Assembly (NCBI RefSeq): GCF_007830265.1
Contig: NZ_VLKE01000001.1
Span: 5,828,001 to 5,892,000, forward strand
Source of the DNA: Micromonospora olivasterospora
Lineage (GTDB): Bacteria > Actinomycetota > Actinomycetes > Mycobacteriales > Micromonosporaceae
Direction: 5' to 3'
Length of the DNA: 64,000 bases
The notes beneath the pieces were generated by a model. It worked only from the letters and a program-made list of their open reading frames with translations, was not told the DNA's origin and did not search any database. Numbering within the stretch: the first letter of the stretch is position 1; each line of letters begins with the position of its first letter. Positions 44,202 through 53,424 of the stretch are shown here, in pieces. The position numbers and the translations under genes were made by a program.

Positions 44202-45434
44202 GTGAAACGGGTCGTCGCCGTCGCCCTGGGCATCCTGACCGCCATCGGCGGATTCGTCGACATCGGCGACATCGTCGCCAACGCCGAGGCCGGTGCCCGG
44301 TTCGGTCTCGCCCACGCCTGGGTTCTGCTGGTCGGCGTGGTCGGCATCTGCGCGTACGCCGAAATGAGCGGCCGGGTCACCGCGGTCAGCGGCCGGCCGG
44401 TCTTCGACCTCGTCCGCGAGCGCCTCGGGCCACGGGTGGCGCTGGCCAACCTCGCCGGTTCCCTGTTCGTCACGGTGCTGACCCTCGGCGCGGAGATCGG
44501 CGGCGTCGGGCTGGCGCTGCAACTGGCCACCAGCGTCGACTACCTGCTGTGGGTGCCCGTCGTCGCGGTCGTGCTCTGGGTCGCGCTGTGGCGGGCGAAG
44601 TTCTCGCTGTTGGAGAACGTCTTCGGGCTCACCGGCCTGGCCCTGGTCGTGTTCATCATCGCGCTGTTCCGCCTGCACCCGGACGCCGGGCAGCTGTGGC
44701 AGCAGGCCAGTCACCCCGGGCCGCCCGCCGGCGAAGACTGGGGCACCTACTGGTTCTTCGCCGTCGCGCTGTTCGCCTCGGCGATGACCCCGTACGAGGT
44801 GTTCTTCTTCTCCTCCGGCGGGGTGGAGGAACGCTGGCGCACGAAGGACCTGCTCACCTCGCGGGTCAACGTGTTCGTCGGGTTCCCGCTCGGTGGCCTG
44901 CTCGCGTTCGCGCTGATGGTCGCCTCCGCCACCGTGTTCCAGCCCCTGGGGATGTCCGTCGACGCGCTGTCCCAGGTCGCCCTGCCGGCCGCGATCGCGC
45001 TCGGGAAGCTGGGCCTGGCCGCGGCGATCCTCGGCTTCTTCGCCGCCACCTTCGGCGCCGCCATGGAGACGGGGTTGTCCAGCGCGTACACCGTCGCCCA
45101 GTACTTCGGCTGGGCCTGGGGGAAGCTGCGCCGCCCCCGGGAGGCGGCCCGCTTCCACACCGTACTCATGATCGCGATCCTCGTCGGCGTGGCGGTGCTC
45201 ATGACCACCATCGACCCGATCCAGCTGACCGAGTACACCCTGGTGTTCAGTGCGGTGGCGCTGCCGCTGACGTACCTGCCGATCCTCGTCGTCGCCAACG
45301 ACCGCGGCTACCTCGGCGGGCGCGTCAACGGCCGACTCGCCAACGCCGTCGGCCTGTTCTACCTGGTCGTGGTCCTCGCCGCCGCGACCGCCGCGATCCC
45401 CCTGATGATCATCACCCGGATGGGAGGTGGCTGA
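44202..45434 (+). CDS. Nramp-like transporter
   Basis: The 410-residue protein has about eleven hydrophobic helices in the Nramp/LeuT order. The first-helix metal motif, DPGN in canonical members, reads VDIGDIVANAEAG here. The sixth-helix MPH motif is replaced by SAMTPYEVFFFSSG. These changes remove the Met ligand set for Mn/Fe and suggest another cation or substrate. The start GTG at 44202 opens directly on MKRVVAVALG. It is followed at 1-nt spacing by two PRC-barrel genes, implying a small operon for ion homeostasis. Confidence 0.8.
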   Translation: MKRVVAVALGILTAIGGFVDIGDIVANAEAGARFGLAHAWVLLVGVVGICAYAEMSGRVTAVSGRPVFDLVRERLGPRVALANLAGSLFVTVLTLGAEIGGVGLALQLATSVDYLLWVPVVAVVLWVALWRAKFSLLENVFGLTGLALVVFIIALFRLHPDAGQLWQQASHPGPPAGEDWGTYWFFAVALFASAMTPYEVFFFSSGGVEERWRTKDLLTSRVNVFVGFPLGGLLAFALMVASATVFQPLGMSVDALSQVALPAAIALGKLGLAAAILGFFAATFGAAMETGLSSAYTVAQYFGWAWGKLRRPREAARFHTVLMIAILVGVAVLMTTIDPIQLTEYTLVFSAVALPLTYLPILVVANDRGYLGGRVNGRLANAVGLFYLVVVLAAATAAIPLMIITRMGGG

Positions 45435-45435
45435 C

Positions 45436-45807
45436 ATGCTCATCGGCTTCGACCTGCTCGACCGGCAGATCCTCGACTCCGACGGCGAACCGGTCGGGAA
45501 GGTCGACGACGTGGAGCTGGCGCTGGCCGAGGACGGCACGCCGTACGGGGCCGCGCTGCTCGTCGGCCAGCAGGCGCTCGGCGAACGCGTCCGCGGCATC
45601 CTCGGCCGCTGGCTGGCCGGTACGGCCCGACAGTTGGCGCCCGAGCGCGACCGTGGCCCCATCCGCATCCCGTACGACCTGGTGGCCGAGGTCACCAGCG
45701 CGGTCACCCTCTCCGTGCGTCGGGAGATCCTGCCCGACCCGCCCCTGGAGACCTGGCTGCGCGACACCCTGGTCGCCCGCATCCCCGGAGCCACCGATGC
45801 GGGCTGA
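45436..45807 (+). CDS. PRC-barrel domain protein 1
   Basis: The 123-residue product opens with a PRC barrel (FDLLDRQILDSDGEPVGKVDDVELA) and continues into a helical C-terminus. GGGAGG lies 9 nt before the ATG. PRC barrels occur in photosynthetic reaction centre H and RimM and in small proteins near transporters. Its stop overlaps the start of the next PRC-barrel gene by 11 nt, and it probably works with the Nramp-like protein. Confidence 0.8.
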   Translation: MLIGFDLLDRQILDSDGEPVGKVDDVELALAEDGTPYGAALLVGQQALGERVRGILGRWLAGTARQLAPERDRGPIRIPYDLVAEVTSAVTLSVRREILPDPPLETWLRDTLVARIPGATDAG

Positions 45808-46084
45808 CCGGTCCGGGGACACGCTGCGGGCCGGCGCCCTGCTGCGGCGCCCCGTCCGGGACGCGGACGGCCGCGTCCTCGGCCGGGTCGCCGACATCGA
45901 GACCGCCCGCGACGGCGACGGCCGTGAGCGGGTCACCGCCCTGATCGTCACCGCCGGGCGATGGGGACGGCTCCTCGGCTACGAGCGCCACGAGACGGCG
46001 GGGCCGTGGCTGCTCGAACGTCTCGCCCACCTCGTGCTGCGCCGCCACCTCACCCGCGTGCCGTGGCGGGACGTTCGGTTCTGA
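45797..46084 (+). CDS. PRC-barrel domain protein 2
   Basis: The 95-residue product carries a second PRC barrel (LRRPVRDADGRVLGRVADIETA). It overlaps the previous gene by 11 nt, so translation is coupled. It is a diverged tandem duplicate of protein 1 lacking the C-terminal extension. Confidence 0.75.
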   Translation: MRADRSGDTLRAGALLRRPVRDADGRVLGRVADIETARDGDGRERVTALIVTAGRWGRLLGYERHETAGPWLLERLAHLVLRRHLTRVPWRDVRF

Positions 46085-46087
46085 GCC

Positions 46088-46671
46088 CTACCCGGCGGGG
46101 CGGGCGCCGTCGAGCAGGCGCCGCACCCGGGACAGGCTCTCCCGCAGGTTGTCCTCGCTGGTCGCCGCGCGGGCCCCGCCGGGGTGAACCAGCGCAGCGG
46201 CGCGTCGGGCGTCTCGGGGCGGGCCGCCCCGGGCTCGGCCGTGGCCAGGACGAACCGCAGGTCGGCGTGCTCGTGGGCCGGTTCGTCGCCCCTGGCGTTC
46301 ACCGGCACGATCACCAGGTGCAGCAGCGCCGCGTCCGGCCACGGGGCCAGGTCGGTCAGGCCGGTCTCCTCGCGGCCCTCGCGCAGCGCGACGTCGACCG
46401 GGTCGGTCTCCCCCGGGTCACCGTGCCCGCCGACCTGCAGCCACGCCCGCTGCCGCTGGTGCCAGCGCAGCAGGACCCTCCCGCTGTCGGGATGCACGAC
46501 GAGCGCGGACGCGGTGAGGTGCAGGGGCGTCGACCGCAGCCACGGATCCTCGGCGGTCGCCAGCAGTTCGCGTACGCGGGCCACGTCGGCGGCCTCGGTC
46601 GGGCCCTGCGGGCGGTAGCCGGACAGAAGGTCGACGATCGGTCGGGCGACGGCGGGCATGCCGGCGAGCAT
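46088..46671 (-). CDS. NUDIX hydrolase (frameshift near C-terminus)
   Basis: The NUDIX box GGHGDPGETDPVDVALREGR continues EETGL and is intact, inside a fold beginning ALVVHPDSGRVLLRWHQ. The frame from ATG 46671 loses homology after LRWFTPAG, at a GGGG run near 46185. The expected C-terminus (SEDNLRESLSRVRRLLDG) continues in the adjacent frame to a stop at 46088. One missing G explains this. The coordinates given are for the restored gene. It hydrolyses a nucleoside diphosphate-linked substrate of unknown identity. Confidence 0.8.
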
Positions 46672-46730
46672 AGCCGCCACGCGTGGGGTCCCCGCCGCGT
46701 GACGCACCCTGCCGGCCGCCGCCGCCCCGG

Positions 46731-47561
46731 TCAGGGCTTGCGGGCGAGGCCGGCCCAGTAGTAGGCGGACTTCGGGTCGGCCGGGTCCCCGTCGTCCGGC
46801 CGCCACGCCCTGACGGGTACGACGCCCGGCTCGACCAGTTTCCATCCGTCGAAGAACCGCTCCACCTCGGCGCGGGTGCGCGGCACCAGCGTCATGCCGC
46901 CCCGGGTCGCGGCGGCGACCGCGGCGTTCATCTCCGCCGGGTTGAACTCCTGGGTCGGGTGGGTGATCGCCAGGTAGCTGCCGGAGGGCAGGGCGCGCAT
47001 CAGGGTGGCGAGCCTGCCCATGGGGTCGTCCTCGTCGCTCAGCAGCATGAGCACCGCGATGAGCGTGAGCGCCACGGGCCGGCCCAGGTCGAGGGTGTCG
47101 GTGAGGCGGGCGTCGGCGAGGATCTGCTCGGGCCGGCGCAGGTCGGCGTGGATGTACTCGCTGCGCCCCTGCTCGCTGCTGATCATCAGCGCCCGGGCGT
47201 GCGCCAGGACGATGGGGTCGTTGTCGACGTAGACCACGCGCGTCTCGGGGGCGATCGCCTGGGCCACCTCGTGCAGGTTGGGCCTGGTGGGGATCCCGGT
47301 GCCGATGTCGATGAACTGGCGGATTCCGGCCTCGGTGACGAGGTAGCGGGCGACCCGGTGGACGAAGCGCCGGTTCTCCTTCGCCATGGACGGGAGCGTG
47401 GGGATCGCCTCGATCATGGCGGCGCCCATCGCCCGGTCGGCCGCGAAGTTGTCCTTCCCGCCGAGCCACCAGTCGTAGACCCTGGCCGAGTGCGGGACGA
47501 AGACGTCCACGCCAGACGGTGGGGCATCCTCGGTACGGGCTTCGGCCCCATTGCGCGACAC
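46731..47561 (-). CDS. Methyltransf_19 (DUF574) SAM-dependent methyltransferase
   Basis: The product has 276 residues from GTG 47561, chosen because GGAGGGA lies upstream (a GTG at 47579 would add six residues). Family signatures are ARVYDWWLGGKDNFAADR near the N-terminus, SAM motif FIDIGTGIPTRPNLHEVAQ, VVYVDNDPIVLAHARAL and C-terminal YWAGLARKP. This family is greatly expanded in actinomycetes, often near regulators. Substrates are largely unknown. Confidence 0.9.
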   Translation of the reverse strand: MSRNGAEARTEDAPPSGVDVFVPHSARVYDWWLGGKDNFAADRAMGAAMIEAIPTLPSMAKENRRFVHRVARYLVTEAGIRQFIDIGTGIPTRPNLHEVAQAIAPETRVVYVDNDPIVLAHARALMISSEQGRSEYIHADLRRPEQILADARLTDTLDLGRPVALTLIAVLMLLSDEDDPMGRLATLMRALPSGSYLAITHPTQEFNPAEMNAAVAAATRGGMTLVPRTRAEVERFFDGWKLVEPGVVPVRAWRPDDGDPADPKSAYYWAGLARKP

Positions 47562-47646
47562 GGTCGTCTCCCTCCACACAGGCCGTCCTCGACGCGCAGC
47601 CTAAACGATGGCCCGCCCGCAGCACAGGCGCAGACTTCCGCTCGTC

Positions 47647-47937
47647 CTATGTGGGCAGCCACAACTCGTACCGGATCTGCGCCACGGGAGCGGGCAGCGG
47701 GGCGCCCGCCGGGCTGGTGGTGTGGGAAATGTGGACGAGCATTCCGCCTGCGTACCTGTGGCCGTACGTGAATTCCCAGCTACAGACGTTTCCGGCGAAG
47801 CACTGGCGGCCAAGTTCGTCGGAGTCGGTCGGCAGCCCGCCCCGGGGCTGCGGTCTGCCGAGCCAGTCCCAGGGGGAGTCGACCGGGGCGTCCTCCCAGT
47901 CCACCGGCGCGGCACCGACCGGCCCGAAGAAGCTCAT
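47647..47937 (-). CDS. Small hypothetical protein
   Basis: A 96-residue frame starts MSFFGPVGAAPVDWEDAPVD and ends QIRYELWLPT. It is rich in Trp, Asp and Pro and has normal actinomycete third-position GC. An AAAGGCGG precedes the ATG at low spacing. No family recognised. It may be a standalone small gene or the 3' part of a decayed one. Confidence 0.5.
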   Translation of the reverse strand: MSFFGPVGAAPVDWEDAPVDSPWDWLGRPQPRGGLPTDSDELGRQCFAGNVCSWEFTYGHRYAGGMLVHISHTTSPAGAPLPAPVAQIRYELWLPT

Positions 47938-48009
47938 CCGCCTTTGCCGGTGTTTCAACGGAGATATCCTGATCAGGCCGAATACTGAGTCCGGATGAGG
48001 TGATCTCGG

Positions 48010-48966
48010 GTGCGAGCCGTGGCGGTCGCGAACTACAGTGCGCAGCCGACGATCATGGAACTTCCCGACCCCCGGGCGGGGCACGGGGAGGTGCTGGTCG
48101 GGATCCGGGCGGCCGGCGTCAACCCGATCGACCTGTCCATCGCCAACGGAGAATGGGCGGCCCGCGGCGCGGACGCGAGGTTTCCCCTGATCATGGGCAT
48201 CGACATGGCCGGGGTCGTCGAGGCCGCCGGCGAGCACGTGACCCGGTTCGCGCCCGGCGACGCGGTGTTCGGCCAACTGTTCCTCCCGCCCCTCGGATCG
48301 ACCGGAACGTACGCCGAGCAGGTGGCGGTGCCCGAGGAGGCGAACCTTGCGCGGGTGCCGCCCGGCATGGACCTGGAGACCGCCGCGGCGCTGCCCACCG
48401 CCGGCGGCACGGCCCTGAACATCGCCGACGGTCTCGGGCCGCTGCCCGGCGAGACCGTGCTGGTCGTCGGCGCGGCCGGCGGGGTCGGCTCCTTCCTGAC
48501 GCAACTCCTCGCCGCCTCCGGCGCCCGGGTCCTCACGGTCGCCCGGGCCGACGCCGCCGACCGGTTGCGCGCGTACGGCGCCGCGGAGAACTTCGACCGC
48601 GCCGCGGTGTCGGTCCCGGACGCGGTGGGCGCGGCATGCCCCGACGGGATCGGCGTCCTCGTCGACCTGGCCAGCGAGGCCCCGGCGTTCGCCGAGCTGG
48701 CGACGCTCGTGCGCGTCGGCGGTACGGCCCTGTCGACCCGCTACGCCGCCGACGTCGACGACCTGGCCGAGTACGGGATCAGCGGGATCAACTTCCGGGT
48801 CAACATGACGCCGGATCTGCTTGCGCGCCTGGCGGACGCCGTCGTGACGGGCCAGGTCGCGGGCCCGCCGATCCGGACGGTGCGGCTGGACGACGTACCG
48901 AGCCTGCTGGGCCGGCCCTCCGTCGGCGCGGCTGGGGACAAGATCGTCGTCCTCCCGGGTGGGTGA
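48010..48966 (+). CDS. Zinc-independent MDR oxidoreductase (quinone-reductase-like)
   Basis: The 318-residue product has a GroES-like N-terminal domain (AAGVNPIDLSIANG, FPLIMGIDMAGVVEAAG) and a Rossmann domain with VLVVGAAGGVGSFLTQLLAASGA. It has no zinc-ligand Cys set. This is the NADPH:quinone oxidoreductase/enoyl reductase branch of the medium-chain dehydrogenase superfamily. The GTG start has AGGTGATC just upstream. It is monocistronic and ends before a strong hairpin. Confidence 0.88.
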   Translation: MRAVAVANYSAQPTIMELPDPRAGHGEVLVGIRAAGVNPIDLSIANGEWAARGADARFPLIMGIDMAGVVEAAGEHVTRFAPGDAVFGQLFLPPLGSTGTYAEQVAVPEEANLARVPPGMDLETAAALPTAGGTALNIADGLGPLPGETVLVVGAAGGVGSFLTQLLAASGARVLTVARADAADRLRAYGAAENFDRAAVSVPDAVGAACPDGIGVLVDLASEAPAFAELATLVRVGGTALSTRYAADVDDLAEYGISGINFRVNMTPDLLARLADAVVTGQVAGPPIRTVRLDDVPSLLGRPSVGAAGDKIVVLPGG

Positions 48967-49040
48967 CCGCCGGCGCAGCGCGCCACACCTCGCCAGACCC
49001 GCTGAAGCGCCCTCTTCTACCCGCCCCGTAGCTGGGACGT

Positions 49041-49090
49041 CCGACCGGGCGAGGCCCCCTTGATGAAGGGCGGTCCTGTCGCCCGGTCGG
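49041..49090. terminator. Long hairpin terminator
   Basis: A perfect 12-bp stem (CCGACCGGGCGA with TCGCCCGGTCGG) encloses 26 nt that themselves can pair (CCCCTT/AAGGG). It is followed by GCGTTCTTCT. It lies between the MDR gene and the convergent metallo-beta-lactamase remnant. Confidence 0.65.
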
Positions 49091-49138
49091 GCGTTCTTCT
49101 ACGCAGCGCCCGGCCTCTCTGTCGAGGCGTCTTCTTGG

Positions 49139-50109
49139 TTAGTCGTCCGGGCCTTCCATGTCCCCGGCCCTTGGGTTGGGTCCCTGGGGATTCGGGCCGG
49201 GCCCTTCCGGGGGCAGCCCGAGCGACACCTTCACCTCGGAATTGTCGACCGAGCGCAATCCGTCCCGGTCGTACACCCACGCATCGAAGTAGTTTACGGG
49301 GGGCACGAGGGGAATGTTGAAGTCGTCGAGGACAGCCATCAACTTGGGCACCTCCTCCGCCTTGAAGGCGTAGGGCAGGCCGCCGAACAGGTCGAACCCG
49401 CCACGTGCTCCCAGGTGATGCGGCATGAGGTACTTGGGACGGAACGTCGGCACGATGACGCGGGCCTGGGTGACGAAGCGCGACTCGGGCCCCGGCTGCC
49501 ATATCTCGAAGGTGTTCAGGTCGGCCGCCTGCATGGCCTTGCCCAGGTCACTCAGGGGTGCGCCGCGATTCTCGCCACTTACAATGTGCTCCTTGACCAG
49601 TTCAGGGCCACCGGCGCCACTGTCGGAGAGGTACATTGTCAAGACCTTGCCAGGGGCCTGAATCTTGAGCAGAAAGCCGAACGTTTCAGTGCCACCGTCG
49701 GCGGGAATCGACTCACCGACCCCACGCTGTGCACCCACTTCACTACGTGCATCTCCACATGGGGGGGGCTCAGCCGGAACGTTTCGCCACCCTCGACCGG
49801 GCGCAGCCTGTACGCGGGCACCCCGTAGGCCTCCGCTTCGGCACATGCGTTCGCCGAGGCAATCAGCGTTGCCCCCGCCTGCTTGACCCACTCGGGAGTG
49901 TCCACCGAGTGGTCTCCATGGAGGTGACCGAGCAGCACGTAGTCAATCGTGCCCTTCTTGAGCAGGGCCTCGCGGACCTTCTGCACGACTTCCGGATTCG
50001 GCTCCCTGGCGGGGAAACCCACGGCGCCATCGAGCAGGATGCCGAGTTCCCCGATCTGATAGTGCCAGTTGCTGATGCCGAACCACGTCATCCGCACCCC
50101 ACGTGGCAT
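49139..50109 (-). pseudogene. Metallo-beta-lactamase-fold protein, frameshifted
   Basis: From ATG 50109 the frame encodes MTWFGISNWHYQIGELGILL, then the metal-binding LLGHLHGDHSVDTPEWV, up to WVHSV near 49725. From there homology continues one base out of frame (GESIPADGGTETFGFLLKIQ to the stop at 49139). The break is at a GGGG run and equals one missing base. Restored, it would be a ~320-residue hydrolase with HxHxDH. Codon use here is less GC-biased than in neighbouring genes. It lies next to an FHA fragment and an IS110, so real decay is plausible. Confidence 0.7.
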
Positions 50110-50332
50110 TCCAGGACGGACCCCGGCCGGTGTCGACGTAGTCGTGCGGGGCGATGTCGTCGAACACCATCTGGTGGTGCCCGAACGAGAGGAGGTCGCC
50201 GTCGGAGAGCGCCGCCTGCTCGACCTGCCGCCCGTTGACGTACGTGCCGTTCGAGGAGGCCGCCAGGGCCGACGAGACTCTGTCGGGGTTGGCCCGCTCG
50301 ACCAGCTGCTGCGGGAACTTCATCTCAGTCAC
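50110..50332 (-). pseudogene. FHA-domain fragment
   Basis: The frame from 50332 contains the FHA core ending SSNGTYVNGRQVEQAALSDG and LLSFGHHQMVF. The N-terminal half of the domain, including the phosphothreonine-binding Gly-Arg and Ser/His, is absent. The left end of IS110 copy 2 lies within ~10 nt of the fragment's start, so the insertion truncated it. It overlaps the start of the metallo-beta-lactamase frame. Confidence 0.6.
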
Positions 50333-50342
50333 CCTGACCCCC

Positions 50343-50558
50343 TGGGGACGCCACGATGGCGTGAAAAATGGGGCCGGGTTGCCCGTCGACGCCGACGCAT
50401 CCTTGGTCGTTGAGGCCGTGTCTCAGTCTGGCGCCGGGGCTTTGACCAGAAGGGTCACACACTGTTGCTTCGAGCACGCCGAACAGAATTTCGGCTTCCC
50501 TACCGAGGCCCCCGGGCAGCCCACCCACCCTATCGGCAAGTTCAGTGAAGGAGCGCGT
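50343..50558 (+). ncRNA. Candidate bridge RNA region of IS110 copy 2
   Basis: The ~215-nt noncoding left part of the element shares ordered conserved blocks with the region upstream of IS110 copy 1: GACGCC with GGCGTGAAAA (a hairpin), GTTGAGGCCGT, CTGGCGCCGGGGC, CACTGTTGCTTCGAGCACGC and GAGGCCCCCGGGC. The intervening stretches differ. The block order and location fit an IS110 bridge RNA with element-specific guide loops. Confidence 0.55.
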
Positions 50559-51920
50559 GTGCCGGTGATGGGAGTCCCCGAGCAGATCGAGGACGAGGAG
50601 CATGAGCAGCGACTGGAACGGGTCGCCGCGATCGATGTGGCCAAGGCATCCGGGAAGGTGTGCACCCGCGTGCCGCATGAGTCGAAGGCCGGCAGCCGGG
50701 TCACCCTGGTGTGGGATGTGGCGGCCACTACCAACGCGATCTGCGAGTTGGCCGCGCACCTGGTCGAGCAGCGCATCGAGCGGGTCGTCCTGGAGTCGAC
50801 GTCGGATTATTGGCGGCCGTTCTTCTACCTGTTGGAGGCCGCCGGGCTGTGCGTGTGGCTGGTCAACGCCAGCGACGTCAAGCAGGTCTCCGGCCGGCCG
50901 AAAACGGACAAGCTGGACGCGGTGTGGCTGGCGAAGCTCAACGAGCGGGGCATGCTGCGCCCCTCGTTCGTGCCCCCGGCGGACATCCGTCGGCTGCGGG
51001 ACTACACCCGGCTGCGGCTGGACCTGACCCGCGACCGGACCCGCAACAAGCAGCGCATGGAAAAACTCCTGGAGGACGCGCTGATCAAACTGTCGACGGT
51101 GGCCACCGACATCTTCGGCAAGTCGGGCCGGGACATGATCGAGGCGTTGATCGCCGGGAACAACGACCCGAAGCAGTTGGCCGCGCTGGCCCGGGGCCGG
51201 ATGCGGGTCAAACACGCAGCTCTGCTCCAGGCCTTGGACGGCCGCTTCGACGCCCACCACGCCGACCTGGCCCGGATCCTGCTCGACCAGGTCGACAGGC
51301 TCGACACCCAGATCCAGCGGCTGACCACCACCATCGATGAACTGATCGCGGCGATGCCCACCGCCGCAGCAAGCGACCAGGCACCCACCGACACCGGCGG
51401 TGGCGGATCCGAGCAGCAGCCCACCACCACCCTGCCGGTGATCGCGCGGCTGGACGAGGTACCCGGCATCGCCAAGCACACCGCCCAGGTCATCATCGCC
51501 GAACTCGGCCTGGACATGGCCCAGTTCCCCACCGCGGGGCACCTGGTGTCCTGGGCAAAACTGTCCCCGCGCACGATCCAGTCCGGGGCCAGACAGCGCG
51601 GCGGGAAGACCGGCAAGGGCAACCCGTATCTCAAAGGAATCCTCGGGGAGGCCGCCGCCGCGGCCGCGAAAACCGACACATTCCTCGGTGAGCGGTACCG
51701 GCGCCTGGTCAAACGCCGAGGAAAACTCAAAGCCCTGGTCGCCGTCGCCAGATCCATCCTGGTCATCGTCTGGCACCTGCTGGCCGACCCCACCATCCGG
51801 TTCCGTGACCTGGGCCCGGACTTCCACACCCGTCGCGTCAACACCGACCGCAAAATCCGAAGCCTGGTCCACCAACTCGAAATCCTCGGCCACACCGTCA
51901 GCCTGCAACCCGCCGCCTAA
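50559..51920 (+). CDS. IS110-family transposase (copy 2)
   Basis: The 453-residue product starts from GTG 50559, with AAGGAG 6 nt upstream. DEDD residues lie in VAAIDVAKAS, RVVLESTSDYW and KTDKLDAVWLAKL. The C-terminal HhH-like segment LDEVPGIAKHTAQVIIAELG and the Ser motif region SGARQRGGKTGKGNPYLKG are intact. It looks functional. It is related to but clearly distinct from copy 1, mainly in the central linker (residues ~265-300). Confidence 0.93.
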   Translation: MPVMGVPEQIEDEEHEQRLERVAAIDVAKASGKVCTRVPHESKAGSRVTLVWDVAATTNAICELAAHLVEQRIERVVLESTSDYWRPFFYLLEAAGLCVWLVNASDVKQVSGRPKTDKLDAVWLAKLNERGMLRPSFVPPADIRRLRDYTRLRLDLTRDRTRNKQRMEKLLEDALIKLSTVATDIFGKSGRDMIEALIAGNNDPKQLAALARGRMRVKHAALLQALDGRFDAHHADLARILLDQVDRLDTQIQRLTTTIDELIAAMPTAAASDQAPTDTGGGGSEQQPTTTLPVIARLDEVPGIAKHTAQVIIAELGLDMAQFPTAGHLVSWAKLSPRTIQSGARQRGGKTGKGNPYLKGILGEAAAAAAKTDTFLGERYRRLVKRRGKLKALVAVARSILVIVWHLLADPTIRFRDLGPDFHTRRVNTDRKIRSLVHQLEILGHTVSLQPAA

Positions 51921-52004
51921 TGGGAGCTGTCGGGTGAGCCGTTGGCAGACTCGACATCCGGTAGCCGCGGGCGGGTGAGCACTCCCGCCGCCTGGACATG
52001 TTCA

Positions 52005-53424
52005 GTCCTGAGGTCAGAACGTGCCCCCGCTCGTGGTCGGAAGAGGAACGGCTGATGGGGTGTCGTGCCCGCCGATGCGCGTGAGCACTGGTCCATTAGG
52101 CCGCCGGGCTCTTCCGCAGGCTGCCGACAGTGGGGCCCCTTGGGTGGAGCGGAGGCAAGTGTGCTGTTTGTCGGCGATGACTGGGCGGAAGATCATCACG
52201 ATGTGGAGGTACAGGACGAGCACGGCCGGGCATTGCGTACCGCCCGGCTGCCGGAGGGCGTGGAGGGTATGGCCCGCTTCCATGAACTGGTCGCCGGGTT
52301 CCTGCCCGACGACGCCACGCCGTCGCAGGTGCTGGTGTGTATCGAGACCGACCGCGGGCCGTGGGTACGGGCGTTGATCGCGGCCGGCTACCAGGTTTAC
52401 GGGGTCAACCCGAAGCAAGCCGCCCGGCATCGGGAGCTGATGTCGGTCTCGGGTGCCAAGAGCGACAAGGCCGACGCGCACGCCCTGGCCGACATGGTCC
52501 GCACCCGCCGCCACCAGTTGCGGCAGGTCGCTGCGGACTCCGACATCGCTGAGGCGGTCAAGGTCGTCGCCAGGGCGCACCAGACGCTGATCTGGGAACG
52601 CACTCGGCACACCCTGCGGCTACGGGCCGCGCTACGCGAGTACTTCCCCGCCGCGCTGCACGCCTACCAGCCGCTGACGCTCACCGGCGCAGACACCCTG
52701 GAGCTGCTGGCCAAGGCCCCGACACCGGCGGCTGCCGCGAAGCTGAGCGTGGCGCAGATCAGCGCCGCGCTCAAGCGAGCCCGCCGGCGTGACATCGCGG
52801 CCAAAGCGACCGCGATCCAGCAGGCCCTGCGCACCGCGCACCTGGGCCAGCCCGAGATCGTCACCGGCGCGTACGCGGCGACCGTGCGCGCCACGGTGGC
52901 GGTCCTGACCACCCTCAACGCCGAGATCCGCACCATGGAAGGCCAGGTCGAGGCGCATTTTGGCCAGCACCCGGACGCTGAGGTGTACCTCAGCCAGCCC
53001 GGCATCGGCACAGTCCTCGGCGCCCGGGTGCTCGCAGAATTCGGTGACGCTGCTGGCCGCTACACCGACGCCAAATCGCGCAAGAACTACGCCGGCACCG
53101 CCCCCATCACCCGCCAATCCGGCAAGACCAAAACCGTGCACGCCCGATTCGTCCACAACGACCGGCTCGTCGACGCCCTGCACGTCCAAGCCGGCGCCGC
53201 GATCCTGCACGACACCGCCGTGCGCGCCTACTACGACGAACTCCGCGCCCGCGACGTCAGCCACAACGCCGCCCTACGCCAGATCGGCAACCGCCTCGTC
53301 GGCATCCTGCACGGCTGCCTCAAAACCAAAACCCGCTACAACCAGGCCACCGCGTGGTCACACCGAGCCACCACACCCATCGCCGCTTGACATCTCAGCT
53401 CCTGGGGTGTCTGACCTCAAGGAC
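52005..53424 (+). mobile_element. IS1111-like element with subterminal inverted repeats
   Basis: GTCCTGAGGTCAGA at 52005-52018 and TCTGACCTCAAGGAC at 53410-53424 form a 14/15-nt inverted repeat (one-base indel) bracketing an IS110-superfamily transposase. Short subterminal inverted repeats are the hallmark of the IS1111 subgroup. The noncoding left end is ~155 nt and the right ~35 nt. True ends probably lie a few bases beyond the repeats. Confidence 0.65.
52161..53390 (+). CDS. IS110/IS1111-family transposase (copy 3)
   Basis: The 409-residue product starts from GTG 52161 with GGAGG 5 nt upstream. The DEDD domain shows FVGDDWAEDHHDVEV, VLVCIETDRGPWV and SGAKSDKADAHALADMV. The C-terminal transposase_20 domain has LSQPGIGTVLGARVLAEFGD and the Ser region ITRQSGKTKTVHARF. 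It is unrelated in detail to copies 1 and 2 (a different subgroup). It appears intact. Confidence 0.92.
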   Translation: MLFVGDDWAEDHHDVEVQDEHGRALRTARLPEGVEGMARFHELVAGFLPDDATPSQVLVCIETDRGPWVRALIAAGYQVYGVNPKQAARHRELMSVSGAKSDKADAHALADMVRTRRHQLRQVAADSDIAEAVKVVARAHQTLIWERTRHTLRLRAALREYFPAALHAYQPLTLTGADTLELLAKAPTPAAAAKLSVAQISAALKRARRRDIAAKATAIQQALRTAHLGQPEIVTGAYAATVRATVAVLTTLNAEIRTMEGQVEAHFGQHPDAEVYLSQPGIGTVLGARVLAEFGDAAGRYTDAKSRKNYAGTAPITRQSGKTKTVHARFVHNDRLVDALHVQAGAAILHDTAVRAYYDELRARDVSHNAALRQIGNRLVGILHGCLKTKTRYNQATAWSHRATTPIAA

